Notes under the pieces: model-generated
The model's database searches: none
Told to the model about the DNA's origin: nothing
The model's input: the letters and a program-made list of their open reading frames with translations, nothing else
Shown: piece after piece, positions 46,001 to 55,327 of the stretch
How the letters are laid out: the number at the start of each line of letters is the position of its first letter
Numbering within the stretch: the stretch's first letter is position 1
Source: Hydra vulgaris
Lineage: Eukaryota; Cnidaria; Hydrozoa; Anthoathecata; Hydridae
Assembly (NCBI RefSeq): GCF_038396675.1
Contig: NC_088921.1
Span: 7,722,501-7,786,500, forward strand
Length of the DNA: 64,000 bases
Direction of reading: 5' to 3'
Translations under genes and position numbers: made by a program

Positions 46001-46429
46001 TTAGGGTAACCTGGGGCAAAGCGAGACACTTTCAGGGAGAATGTTAATAACTTGAGAAGAATCGCATTTCACAAGAAATTTTGCAGGCCACTAGCAAATT
46101 ATATGTCTAATGACCTCTTAAATATTTGTAGCGATAATTAAATTAAAAATGACAAGGCTGTTGCATTGGTTCATAATTAAATTCAAAATGACAACAATTA
46201 CCCTGTCTCACTTTCCCCAAAACCTGGGGCAAAGTGAGACAGATTTCATTTGAAGAAAAAACTAAGTAAAAAATATAATTTTTAATAATATTAAAGCAGA
46301 CTTTTAATAAATTTGATCTAATTAAATATAAGAATGCAAATAAAAACACAAAGGTATCATTTTATACTGTAGTTTTTCCTTTTAAATCAAATAACATGAT
46401 AGGAATTAAAAAAATAAAAAAAATGCATA

Positions 46430-47950
46430 TGCAAAGATTCAAGTTAGTCAAAACATTTGAATAAAATCTGTTCACATAAAGAGCAAAAATCGTTTAATGT
46501 GCAGTCTTCGTGTACCCAAACAGTACATACACAACAAGCTATACAGTCATTTTGGGTACCATTGCATCATTTTCCTTTTGGAGGATAAGGTTTTGGAATT
46601 TGAAATATGTCTTTAAAAGAACTTGATGAAGTAGCAGCGGTCTCTGAAAAGCTTTCAATTGGTTTTAATTTATCATGACTCATTAATTCTAATGTAGCCA
46701 GCTCTGGCTGCTGTAAAATTTCACTTTCTTTTTTGTTATTGCGTTCAAAGTGAAATTCATGAGGTATGGATAACCTGATGTTATTATTATTATCACTCAA
46801 AGATGTCCTTAGACATTCATTTTCTAACAAATGCAGATTAAATGGAACAATTCCAGTTGCTCTCAAACTTGAAGTAGCTGTTTCCATATTAGCAGCTTTT
46901 AAATATGTTTCATTAAAAATTTCCCCAAGATTTTCTGATTGTATTTGTCTTCCTGAATGGTTTTGCATCCATCTCATACATGCTTAATTAAAAAAGACTT
47001 TCATAGGCTTAAAAAATCCACGGTCCAATGGTTGAAGTTATGAGTTGTTGTGTGGCAATAGCGATAGCAAAAACAATCTATTGTCACAAGCATAGTCTAT
47101 AAGTTTTAAGCTTTTGGTATGAGAACGATGACGGTCAAATATAAATTAAACTTTGTTAATCAAGGTGCATCGTACATGTTTTACAAAATGTTGTATACAT
47201 TCAAGAAATAAATCAGTATTAACCCAGCCATTTTCTGAGCATCCTTGAATAGTTCCAACAGAAACATTATCTGTGAGTAATAATTTCTTTTTTTCGCGCC
47301 TAAATATCATCATGGGTGGTACATAATTACTAACAGAATTACATGCACATAAAATAGTTGTTGTGACTCCTTTTTTCTCACTTGTTACTGACGAAACACA
47401 CCGTTTTCCTGTGGATAATGTGGCTCAAAGTGATACTTATCTAACAAATTCTCTAAATTACTAAAATAGATTTTAATATTATCTTCGTTCAAACCAAACA
47501 CTCTGTTTATAGAAATTGCTTCTGGTTTTCTTAGTGATAAATCAGGATGGCATTTTAAAAAGTCTTGCACAAAGTCTTCTTCTGCTAATTTACTTTCTAT
47601 ATTAAAAGGATTTGGAATTAAATTGTTTTTGCAGAACTCAAATACTATCAATCTAATATCCATCATTGAGAGACCATAAAATGAATAGTCCATATCTATA
47701 ATATACTTATTTAGATCTTGTTCTTGGTTATCAGAAAGCACTTTTCGAAATCTTCCAAGTAAATTAGTATGTAAACTACGTTCAAGTGAAGCCTTTTTAA
47801 CACGATGTAGTAAATCTTTTGGCACACTAAAGTTTTTACAAGCTTTTCTTAAAGACATCTGCTTTAACGTCACTGATGTAATAGCATTTTTCATGTTATC
47901 TTTGTTCCAGTTAGCTTGATTAGTTTTTCTCTTGTAGTTTCTCGTTTAAA
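46430..47950 (-). pseudogene. pogo-type transposase
   Basis: The minus strand reads RNYKRKTNQANWNKDNMKNA and MSLRKACKNFSVPKDLLHRV (psq/CENP-B type helix-turn-helix). LGRFRKVLSDNQEQDLNKYI, YGLSMMDIRLIVFEFCKNN and LSLRKPEAISINRVFG follow (second DNA-binding domain). The DDE region comes next: TTTILCACNSVSNYVPPMMI, FIFDRHRSHTKSLKLIDYA, LLSLLPHNNS, stop, LQPLDRGFFKPMK. A zinc-finger-like tail (GTQNDCIACCVCTVWVHEDC) ends it. The first catalytic Asp, normally in DETG, appears as QENG. An in-frame stop and a frameshift near 47390 complete the inactivation. Confidence 0.88.
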
Positions 47951-48054
47951 AATTTTGGGTCACTAAATGACAACAAAGTAATGTTATATACATTTAAAGT
48001 TTCTAATAAAATTATGTTTTACTTTTATGTATAATTCTTTCATAAAATGATGAT

Positions 48055-48290
48055 ATCGTTTTCTGCTGAATTTACCAGGAAAAGTTTTATTTTTATATTG
48101 CACTCCTTCACAAGGTCTTCAATTAACGACAACCGGCGACGAACAAGTAGTTCTCCAAGACCGTGTACTCGAACGGGTTTGTCACCAATAATTGAGGAGC
48201 TCAACCAACCGACAACATTAGCCGAATCATTTTGTTGCTAGATTAATTCCTTTTATCTCGGCTTCTAACTCTGCAACTCTTCTAACTCTG
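48055..48290 (-). repeat. Inverted duplicate of the RNase H region of the LTR element
   Basis: The reverse complement matches 49245-49490 almost base for base (GGAATTAATCTAGCAACAAA; GTTGTCGGTTGGTTGAGCTC; GAGTACACGGTCTTGGAGAA). It differs by an internal block of about 25 bp replaced by a shorter one. It lies 5' of the pol fragment in opposite orientation, so the 1.4-kb unit is a giant inverted repeat with an approximately 950-bp loop. Its edge repeats CTTCTAACTCTGC several times up to 48345, as rearrangement filler often does. Confidence 0.9.
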
Positions 48291-48359
48291 CTACCGTTCT
48301 GCCGTTCTACCTACGGTTCTACCTGCCAACATCTTCTAACTCTGCTACCGTTGCAGCGA

Positions 48360-50526
48360 GGATGGACATATCAGTCGAAATTGTAGCGAAGAAATTGACA
48401 AGAAGAGGTGCTTTGTATGTGGAATGGACAATCACCTGGCCCTGCATTGCTATGAAAAGTGTACAAACTCAAAAAACGTGGAAGGGAAGCCACCCATTTT
48501 TTTTGAGATAATCGACTTAAAGAAAGCGTACCTGCAAATTCGTGCCGACGAAGCATTATGGAAATATCAAGTTGTGGAATATGAGGGGCAGCGTTACTGT
48601 CTAACAAGTTTCGGTTTTGGTTTAAATGTGGCGCCCAGAATAATGACTAAAATCTTAAAAAAGGTATTATACTTAGATAAATTTGTCGAGTCTGGGACGG
48701 ATTCATTTATTGATGATATCATTGTCAATAATAACATAGTGTCAAGTTGCAGAGTTCAAGAACTCTTGAAAAAATATTGCTTGGATTCTAAGTTGCCAGA
48801 AAAACTTGTCGGTGGTCGTGTGCTTGGATTGCGAGTGTACAAACAATGCAACCAAGTCCGTTGGAAACGTGACAACATACCCAAAGTTCCGGAAGAAAAA
48901 ATGACACGTCGGCAAATCTTTTCTTGATGCGGATAGCTGACCGGACATTTTCCAATAGCAAATTGGATGCGCCCTTCGTGCAGCTATCTAAAAAGAGTTT
49001 TGAGTAGTTGTGGATGGGACTCTTTGGTGAACGAACGAGTTGTTAAATTAGTAAGCAGTTTGAATGAAAGACTTACAAAGGAAGATCCCGTTTATGGGTC
49101 ATGGAACGTCAAAAACATTTCTGAAGCAACAGTGTGGTGCGATGCAAGCAGTTTAGCTGTTGGCATAGTTTTGGAAGTGGCTGGGGAAATAGTAGAAGAC
49201 TGTTCGTAGCTGAGGAAACAAGATGATACGGCTCACATTAATCTTGCAGAGTTAGAAGCCGTGATAAAAGGAATTAATCTAGCAACAAAATGGGGGTTTG
49301 AATGTATTAACATATAGTGTGATTACTGTTGTCGGTTGGTTGAGCTCCTTAATTATTGGTGACAAACCCGTTCGAGTACACGGTCTTGGAGAACCACTTG
49401 TTCGTCGCCGGTTGTCGTTAATTGAAGACCTTGTGAAGGAGTGCAATATAAAAATAAAACTTTTCCTGGTAAAGTCAGCAGAAAACAAAGCCGATGCTCT
49501 TACGAGGATACCACAGAACTGGCTGCATTCAAACCATTCTGCAATGACAGCAAACATTGTACCGCCTGATGTGAAGTCGTTTCATAATCTTCATCACTTT
49601 GGAGTCAATCGAACACTTTATTTGATGAAACAGACATATCCGAAGGAGAAAGTTTGCAGAAAAGATGTTGAATCAGTCGTGAAAAGTTGTGAAAGATGTT
49701 TATCGGTGAATCCTGCGCCGATTAGATGGGAAGAAGGAAATCTTAAAGTTGGAAAGAGCTGACATCGTTTGGCTATTGACATAACCCACTACAAATCAGA
49801 GATTTATTTGTCTATTATTGACTGTGGAAAAAGGAGCAAGTTTGCAATTTGGAGAAGGCTACAGAACGAGAAAGTTGTTACACACACTGTTACAGAACAG
49901 TGTGCTTCCGTTTAGAAGAAATATTCCGAGAAAGAGGACCTCCGTGGCAGGTTCTACTTGACAACGGCAAGACTTTTCGCTCAAAACTCGTTGGTGAATT
50001 ATGCGCAGATTGGGGAGTGTCCATCTTGTTTCGTTGCGCTTACAGGCCATCTGGAAATGGAATTGTTGAACGTCACCATCGCACAATCAAGCGCATGACA
50101 GCCAGAAGTGGCAAAGACCCGTTAAAAATGATATATTGGTATAACATAGCTCCCAGAAAAAATGGCGAGAAAACATCGCTCCCCTACAAAGCTATATTTT
50201 CCTACGAGTGGAAACCACACACAATTTCTGCCAAAACTAAAGCGGAAGTTCTCCACAACTATACACAAGGACAAGAAGTATTTGTAAAACCACCTGACTC
50301 AAAATGCACGAGCGAATGGAACAGAGGAAGAGTCTCAGATGAAGGACGAGGAGTTTCGATAGAAATCAATGGATTGCCAAGACACATGTTGGACGTCCGT
50401 CCTGCTCCCATTGTAGCTGACTTGTCTATCAGAGAATCGGAAGAACCCATCGCGGATAACCTAAATCTCCGAAGATCGACGCGAGTGCGGAGGTTTCCAA
50501 ATAAGTATGCGGACTTTGTGATCTAG
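48360..50526 (+). pseudogene. LTR retroelement pol: zinc knuckles, RT, RNase H, integrase
   Basis: Frames in order: EDGHISRNC and RCFVCGMDNHLALHC (two CCHC-type knuckles), EIIDLKKAYLQIRADEALWK, TSFGFGLNVAPRIMTKILKK, and the catalytic FIDDI box (reverse transcriptase). VWCDASSLAVGIVLE and AELEAVIKGINLATKW follow (RNase H). The integrase has a CERCLSVNPAPIRWEEG zinc region, DITHY, LLDNGKTF and NGIVERHHRTIKRM (D, D, E). The tail reads RRSTRVRRFPNKYADF. Frameshifts and stops near 48927, 49209, 49762 and 49850 disable it. Gag and protease were not found. The order fits Ty3/Gypsy-like or a related class. Confidence 0.88.
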
Positions 50527-50534
50527 AGATCAAG

Positions 50535-50632
50535 GGGTGTTGTAATTAGTGTAAATAACTGTATTATATATAAACTATTGTTGTGTTGCGACAGAAGGAA
50601 CGTTGTGGTTGTGTCATTTATTACATTGTATA
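50535..50632 (+). repeat. Candidate short 3' LTR
   Basis: It starts TGTTGTAATTAGTG right after a purine run (GATCAAGGGG) and ends TTTATTACA. It contains TATATAAA at about 50569-50577. TG...CA ends and a polypurine-like run just after the integrase stop fit a 3' LTR of about 97 bp. No 5' LTR is available for comparison, so this is tentative. Confidence 0.4.
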
Positions 50633-50835
50633 TAACGTTTACAATGTTTATTATACCCTCGGGGGTATTTGAAAATGTATATATATTGAGTAAAGATATT
50701 TACAAAGTGTGTGAGAAAAACAAATATAGAATTAATATTACAGTTTATAAACTTGCTGTCCCAAACGTTTACTTTGACGATCTTTTTCAGGAACTAGCGT
50801 TGTCGCACTTTCCCTATAAATGTGAAGTCATGTAG
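50578..50835 (+). other. Open frame downstream of the LTR element, unrecognised
   Basis: 85 residues, with a hydrophobic start (VVVSFITLYITFTMFII) and a mixed rest (NKYRINITVYKLAVPNVYFD). It overlaps the candidate LTR, so the first third is unlikely to be an independent gene. No family was recognised. Confidence 0.15.
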
Positions 50836-51188
50836 TTCTTAAATATCTTTGAAACAAAATAATCTGACATAAAAAGAAGTAGCTGAAAAATAACAAAAGA
50901 AAGATTACAAACTCAATATAATGTTTCTTCTGTGGTAAAAAATTGCCGCGTACGTGGATTTTTTCCAGATAAGAAAAAAAAAATTAATTTTTCAATTACA
51001 GGGTTATTCAAAATTATATTCACTTGTATTCAAAATTATAATCACTTGTATTCAAAATTATAATCACATCTATTCAAAATTATAATCACATCTATTCAAA
51101 ATTATAATCACTTGTATTCAAAATTATAATAACATGTATTCAATATTATAATCGACTTAAAATTCATGAAAATTTATTACCTTCCGTG

Positions 51189-51414
51189 ATGGCAAGAAAA
51201 GCAAGAAAGCAAGTAACGAAAGAAATTTATAATATGGTTATAAATATGCAAGAAAGCAAAAAATATACTATCAAACAGATTTCAAATACCGTAAATCTCT
51301 GCACCAGGGCAGTTGGAAAAATAATTAAAAAATATGAAGATGGAGTTGCGTTTGTATCATCTGGTGAAAAACTTAAAGAAACTTGTCTTAAAAAAAGAAG
51401 AGTTTTTGATCCAA
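51189..51414 (+). pseudogene. Tc1-like transposase, N-terminal part
   Basis: It starts at ATG 51189 (MARKARKQVTKEIYNMVINM) and includes the helix-turn-helix KKYTIKQISNTVNLCTRAVG with KIIKKY. This binds the terminal repeats. The reading frame is cut at RRVFD by the Chapaev insertion at 51415. The remainder lies at 54533-55327 and continues in the same frame once one copy of CCAA is discounted. Confidence 0.88.
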
Positions 51415-51830
51415 CACTGTGGACCAGAGATGAGTTTAGGTTTGATGGAGTGTCACCTGGGATTTTTTCACTGATAAGTTATTGTTACCATTATAGTAAA
51501 AAGATTTAATCATAGTTAAAATTAGTTTCACTTGCTAAGACAATAAAATTGTCAAATCAATTTTCAAATAAAATGTGAAAATGAGTAAGTAAAGTTAAAC
51601 TGAGTACCGAGTTTTACGTAGAAGACCTCTTTATAACGTATAACCATTTAAACTAAAATTTAAACTAGCTTTAAAATGTTACTGTTGCGTATTTAGTATA
51701 CTAGACTACAAATTTGACTTTTTCAATAAGCTAAAAAATCAAAGAGCGCTTCTCCTTTAATGAAAATTGTCTGGATGTTACTCTTAGCAATAAGTAATAA
51801 TACTTATTAAATAAAAGTACTAAATATATT

Positions 51831-52112
51831 ATGTCTGGAAACAGTTTCTTACGTAATTCGGTTTGTGCAGTGTGTTGGGTTGAAAAAAGTGCAAGATGTA
51901 AGTCGCTATCTGAAGTCACTAACCGAATACAAGATATTATCAAACTCTACATATATGATGGTTATGAATGATATATAATGAATACATATATGATGGTTAT
52001 TAAAAATATTATGAGTTTTCCTAATGTCATATGTGGTAGTTGTAAACGAAATTTATACCTTCTTAAGAGCGGCCATACTTCTAGGGGATCATGGGGACTT
52101 CAAGTTGCTAAG
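51831..52112 (+). CDS. Chapaev-like transposase, zinc-binding N-terminal exon(s)
   Basis: The ATG at 51831 starts MSGNSFLRNSVCAVCWVEKS, then ARCKSLSEVTNRIQDIIKLY. The same frame goes on after one TGA (about 51969) to FPNVICGSCKRNLYLLKSGH and WGLQVAK, with a donor AAG|GTATTT at 52113. CAVC...C and CGSC look like zinc-binding pairs that flank a helical segment. The TGA lies where ACATATATGATGGTTAT is tandemly duplicated, so a recent duplication probably caused it, or a small intron removes it. Exon 52399-54084 follows in phase 0. Confidence 0.65.
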
Positions 52113-52398
52113 GTATTTTTTTATACTAATACTAATTATATTATAATACATATAATTTATATGTATACTATTTCAATTTTATGTAAATAAGTTATATTTG
52201 TGTGTGTGGATGTACTATATTGGTGGTCATTTATTCCTGTTTATGCAATTGTTAGCAAAAAATTTCAACAATCTATATATATTTAGACATTTTAATATAT
52301 AAGATAACTAAAGCAAATTATTACAAACAAATCTCTTTGTATAATTTATTGTTAAGTTGTAGTAGAATTTTGTTAATTTATAGTCTGAAATGCTTTAG

Positions 52399-54084
52399 AT
52401 TGATTGGGCCAACAGAAGGCGATCTTCTGATCCATGTTTGGGTGTCACTATTCCAACATTTAGTGAACCGAAAGTAGCTGAAAACGTATGCATTATTTGT
52501 TTTCTTGTTACTGGACGAGGCATTTCTCATCAGTGTACCCAAGCTGCTGCTGTAGACAACTTAATTGGTCACTGTTTACAATTAGGAGAATATGCAGAAC
52601 AAATAGCCAGTGCTTTAATTAAAAAAAAGATGGAGAGCGAAGGTATAGAAAAAGGGACATTTTTTAAACTAAAAACACGAGGAACACCTATCTCTATTAG
52701 AGTTGGAGCTCCCAATTTAAAGAGTAACAGAAGCAGTAAACAACTTTCTCTTCAAACAGTCATAGAACTGCAAGTCTCTCTTGAACTTTCTGATAATGCA
52801 ACTAAAAAACTTTGTTCTACAATTAGAACTGGATTAAATAGAAGAGACTCTGTGGAAGGAAATATAGTTCAAAAACTAGATAATCTTAAAGAACAACTAG
52901 ATGAATTTTATAGCGTAGAACAAATTGAATTTGTTTCTAACCAGAATGAAGCTATCATAAGAGATTTAGTATATATTAAAAATCCCTCTGATTTAATCCT
53001 GCATATTATCAAAGAAAGAGGTTTAAATCCATGTGTAGGTTTTGTACGAGTTTCCTTAGATGGTGGAGGAGGCTTCCTTAAAGTTGTTGTGAATGTTTTT
53101 GAAGAACAAGAATCTGAAAATAAATTTATGAATAGTGGCGTTCAAAAAGTTCTTATTATAGCGATTGTTGAAGATATTTCTGAAAAATATGAAAACCTTA
53201 GATTAGTGCTTGATAAACTTAATCTTGAGGATGCAAACTATTATATTGCTTTTGATCTTAAATGTGCCAATGTATTATTTGGTCTTTCATCGCACGCAGG
53301 TAAAAAAGCTTGTTTGTGGTGTAGTGGCAAATGTACGCTTGATATAGGTACTCTTAGAACTATTGACAATCTTGATTCCTGTTATGAAGCATATATTAAA
53401 AATGGATCTATCAGATCGTCCATGAAGGAATTTGATAACATTGTGAACAAACGCCTAATATATCTTAACACTGATAAAAGTACTTTTCTAGAAAATTTAG
53501 TTGCTCCACCTGAGCTGCATCTTCTCATTGGAGCAGTAGATAAAATAGCAGGGTTTCTTTTAACTGAGTGGGATGGTTTTGAGTTGTGGTTGAAAAAACA
53601 CTTTATAATTAAAAGAGGATATCATGGAGTTGGTTGGGATGGTAATAATGCAAATAAAATTTTAAAATTGATTGATGAACTTCAACATGAAGTGCAACTT
53701 AAAGTACCTTATCTACTTCCTGTAATCCAAAGCTTAAGAGCTTTTAAATCTGTAAAAGAAGCTTGTTTTGGAAGAAATCTCGATCCTGACTCAGAACACA
53801 AAATAGCGTTGTTTAAAGATGCTTTTTTATGCCTACAAGAGACAGCTTCTTCACTCGGAAAGACACTAACAGTGTCATGGAAAATCCATATTATATGCTG
53901 CCATGTTTTTCCTTTTGTAAAGCATGCAGGATGCGGCTTGTCAAAGTATGCAGAACAGTGTGGTGAGGCGATTCATGCAAAGTTTAAGCCTACGTGGCAA
54001 AGATATAAACGTAATATAGATCATAAAGATTATGGAGATAGATTAAAAACTGCTGTTGTTGATTTTGGAATTAAAAGATTATAA
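52399..54084 (+). CDS. Chapaev-like transposase, main exon, open
   Basis: After acceptor TGCTTTAG the frame stays open for 561 residues: IDWANRRRSSDPCLGV, a third zinc motif CIICFLVTGRGISHQC, FVRVSLDGGGGFLKVVVNVF, AFDLKCANVLFGLSSHAGKK followed by CLWCSGKC, APPELHLLIGAVDKIAGFL, KRGYHGVGWDGNNANKIL, then SWKIHIICCHVFPFVKHAG and KYAEQCGEAIHAKFKPTW. By analogy with RAG1/Transib-type RNase H folds I propose Asp in DGGGG, Asp in FDLKCAN and Glu in CGEAIH as the catalytic triad, with CLWC in the zinc-bearing insertion. It would cut and join the element's ends in the nucleus. No internal stop was seen. Confidence 0.8.
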   Translation: MDWANRRRSSDPCLGVTIPTFSEPKVAENVCIICFLVTGRGISHQCTQAAAVDNLIGHCLQLGEYAEQIASALIKKKMESEGIEKGTFFKLKTRGTPISIRVGAPNLKSNRSSKQLSLQTVIELQVSLELSDNATKKLCSTIRTGLNRRDSVEGNIVQKLDNLKEQLDEFYSVEQIEFVSNQNEAIIRDLVYIKNPSDLILHIIKERGLNPCVGFVRVSLDGGGGFLKVVVNVFEEQESENKFMNSGVQKVLIIAIVEDISEKYENLRLVLDKLNLEDANYYIAFDLKCANVLFGLSSHAGKKACLWCSGKCTLDIGTLRTIDNLDSCYEAYIKNGSIRSSMKEFDNIVNKRLIYLNTDKSTFLENLVAPPELHLLIGAVDKIAGFLLTEWDGFELWLKKHFIIKRGYHGVGWDGNNANKILKLIDELQHEVQLKVPYLLPVIQSLRAFKSVKEACFGRNLDPDSEHKIALFKDAFLCLQETASSLGKTLTVSWKIHIICCHVFPFVKHAGCGLSKYAEQCGEAIHAKFKPTWQRYKRNIDHKDYGDRLKTAVVDFGIKRL

Positions 54085-54239
54085 TATTGTATAGTTATAG
54101 AAATTATGCTTTGTAAAATTTTTCAATTTTATTATATTGTAAAATAAAGCTGCCTTAGAAAATTTTGTGGGATTAGAGCAAAGGGACAAATATAACCCAC
54201 AATTTTAGACATCCCATGCCCACCTGTGTTAAATAGGTT

Positions 54240-54425
54240 TTCAATAAAAACTTTTTTACTGACATAAACTAAATCAAAATTAATCAATAGATTTCAAATT
54301 TCATCAACAAATACTTTGGCATTCAAGAGTTGTGGCCATGTAAAATTAACAACCCCCTCATTTTTGTTGTTGGGGGAGGGGGTTCATAGTTTTGTGATTT
54401 TTTCACTCTAAGCAAGTAAAACTAA
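54240..54425. repeat. Foldback-family core in the Chapaev 3' region
   Basis: GTGGCCATGTAAAATTAACA followed by CCCCCTCATTTTTGTTG and GGGGGAGGGGGTT resembles the cores at 29800-29870 and 43515-43570. The outer arms are less clear here. It lies between the transposase stop and the right terminus. Confidence 0.45.
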
Positions 54426-54532
54426 TTTTAAATATGATTAAATCATGTTAGTATAATGAAAACAATACTTAATCAGTAAAAAAATCCCAGGTGACACTCC
54501 ATCAAACCTAATATGCCTTCTGGTCCACAGTG

Positions 54533-55327
54533 CCAATTGAACAACTATTATACAATTCCATTTTAATTGATAATTCAATAACACAAAATGAGTTAAAAAC
54601 TCTCATACATGATGTAAATGGTGTTATAATATCACAACCATCTATATCAAGAAAAATTAAAAAGATAGGGATGAGTCGAAAAAGACTCTCTTTGATTCCA
54701 ATTGAAAGAAATGATATAGAAAAAATCAACGCAAGAATTATCTATGCAGCCGAGATATCAAGAATCGGGAATAAAAATCTCGTGTTTCTTAATGAAACTG
54801 GTTTTAATCAGCATACGAAAAGAAGATATGGTTATTCACCTATGAATATAAAAGCCTTTGTTGCTGTTCCAGCAAATAAATCGGTTAATAAAAGTTTAAT
54901 ATGTGCTATTGATTATAATAGGATCATTGGTTATAAATATAGAACAGGCTCTTATAATGGAACTGAATTTATTAATTTTATTTCAGTGTTGGCTCCATAT
55001 TTCGCATCGCACCCGAATAGCATTTTAATTATGGATAATGCCAGAATTCATAAAACTCATGAAGTTCAAAGAGTATTAAGTTCTCTTAATATTCCATTTA
55101 AATTTATTGTGCCTTATTCTCCTGAATTGAATCCAATTGAGGAATTTTTTTCAATGTTTAAATCAAGATATTGTGCAATACGAAGAGCAAATCCAACATT
55201 AACAATTGAACAATGCTTAGATTTGGTGGCATCATCTGATAATGATTATTCATTACAATGCCATGGATTTTATGAAAATGTGAGAAGATGGGTTGAAAAG
55301 GCTCAAAACGGTGAACAATTCATTTAA
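54533..55327 (+). pseudogene. Tc1-like transposase, C-terminal DDE part
   Basis: Starting in frame at PIEQLLYNSILIDNSITQ, it reads SRKIKKIGMSRKRLS, then the DDE_3-type core: VFLNETGFNQHTKRRYGYSP, LIMDNARIHKTHEVQRVLS and YSPELNPIEEFFSMFKS. The second Asp and the Glu are 34 residues apart (DD34E), as in Tc1/IS630. The first catalytic residue, normally Asp in LDETGFN, is Asn (AAT codon), so the enzyme would be dead even without the insertion. Together with 51189-51414 the protein would be about 338 residues, the normal family length. Confidence 0.9.

Larger units (their letters stand above)
51415..54532 (+). mobile_element. Chapaev-like DNA transposon inside the Tc1-like transposase
   Basis: CACTGTGGACCAGA at 51415 mirrors TCTGGTCCACAGTG ending at 54532. 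The homology between the two ends goes on for over 100 bp, including GGTTTGATGGAGTGTCACCT. The flanks show a direct 4-bp duplication CCAA (51411-51414, 54533-54536). A 4-bp duplication and CAC termini are the published signature of Chapaev, a relative of CACTA and Transib/RAG1. It carries one transposase gene (51831-54084). Confidence 0.9.

Noticed and set aside
48371-48607. Minus-strand frame opposite the reverse transcriptase
   Set aside because: It is a shadow of the plus-strand pol frame, which has clear domain motifs.
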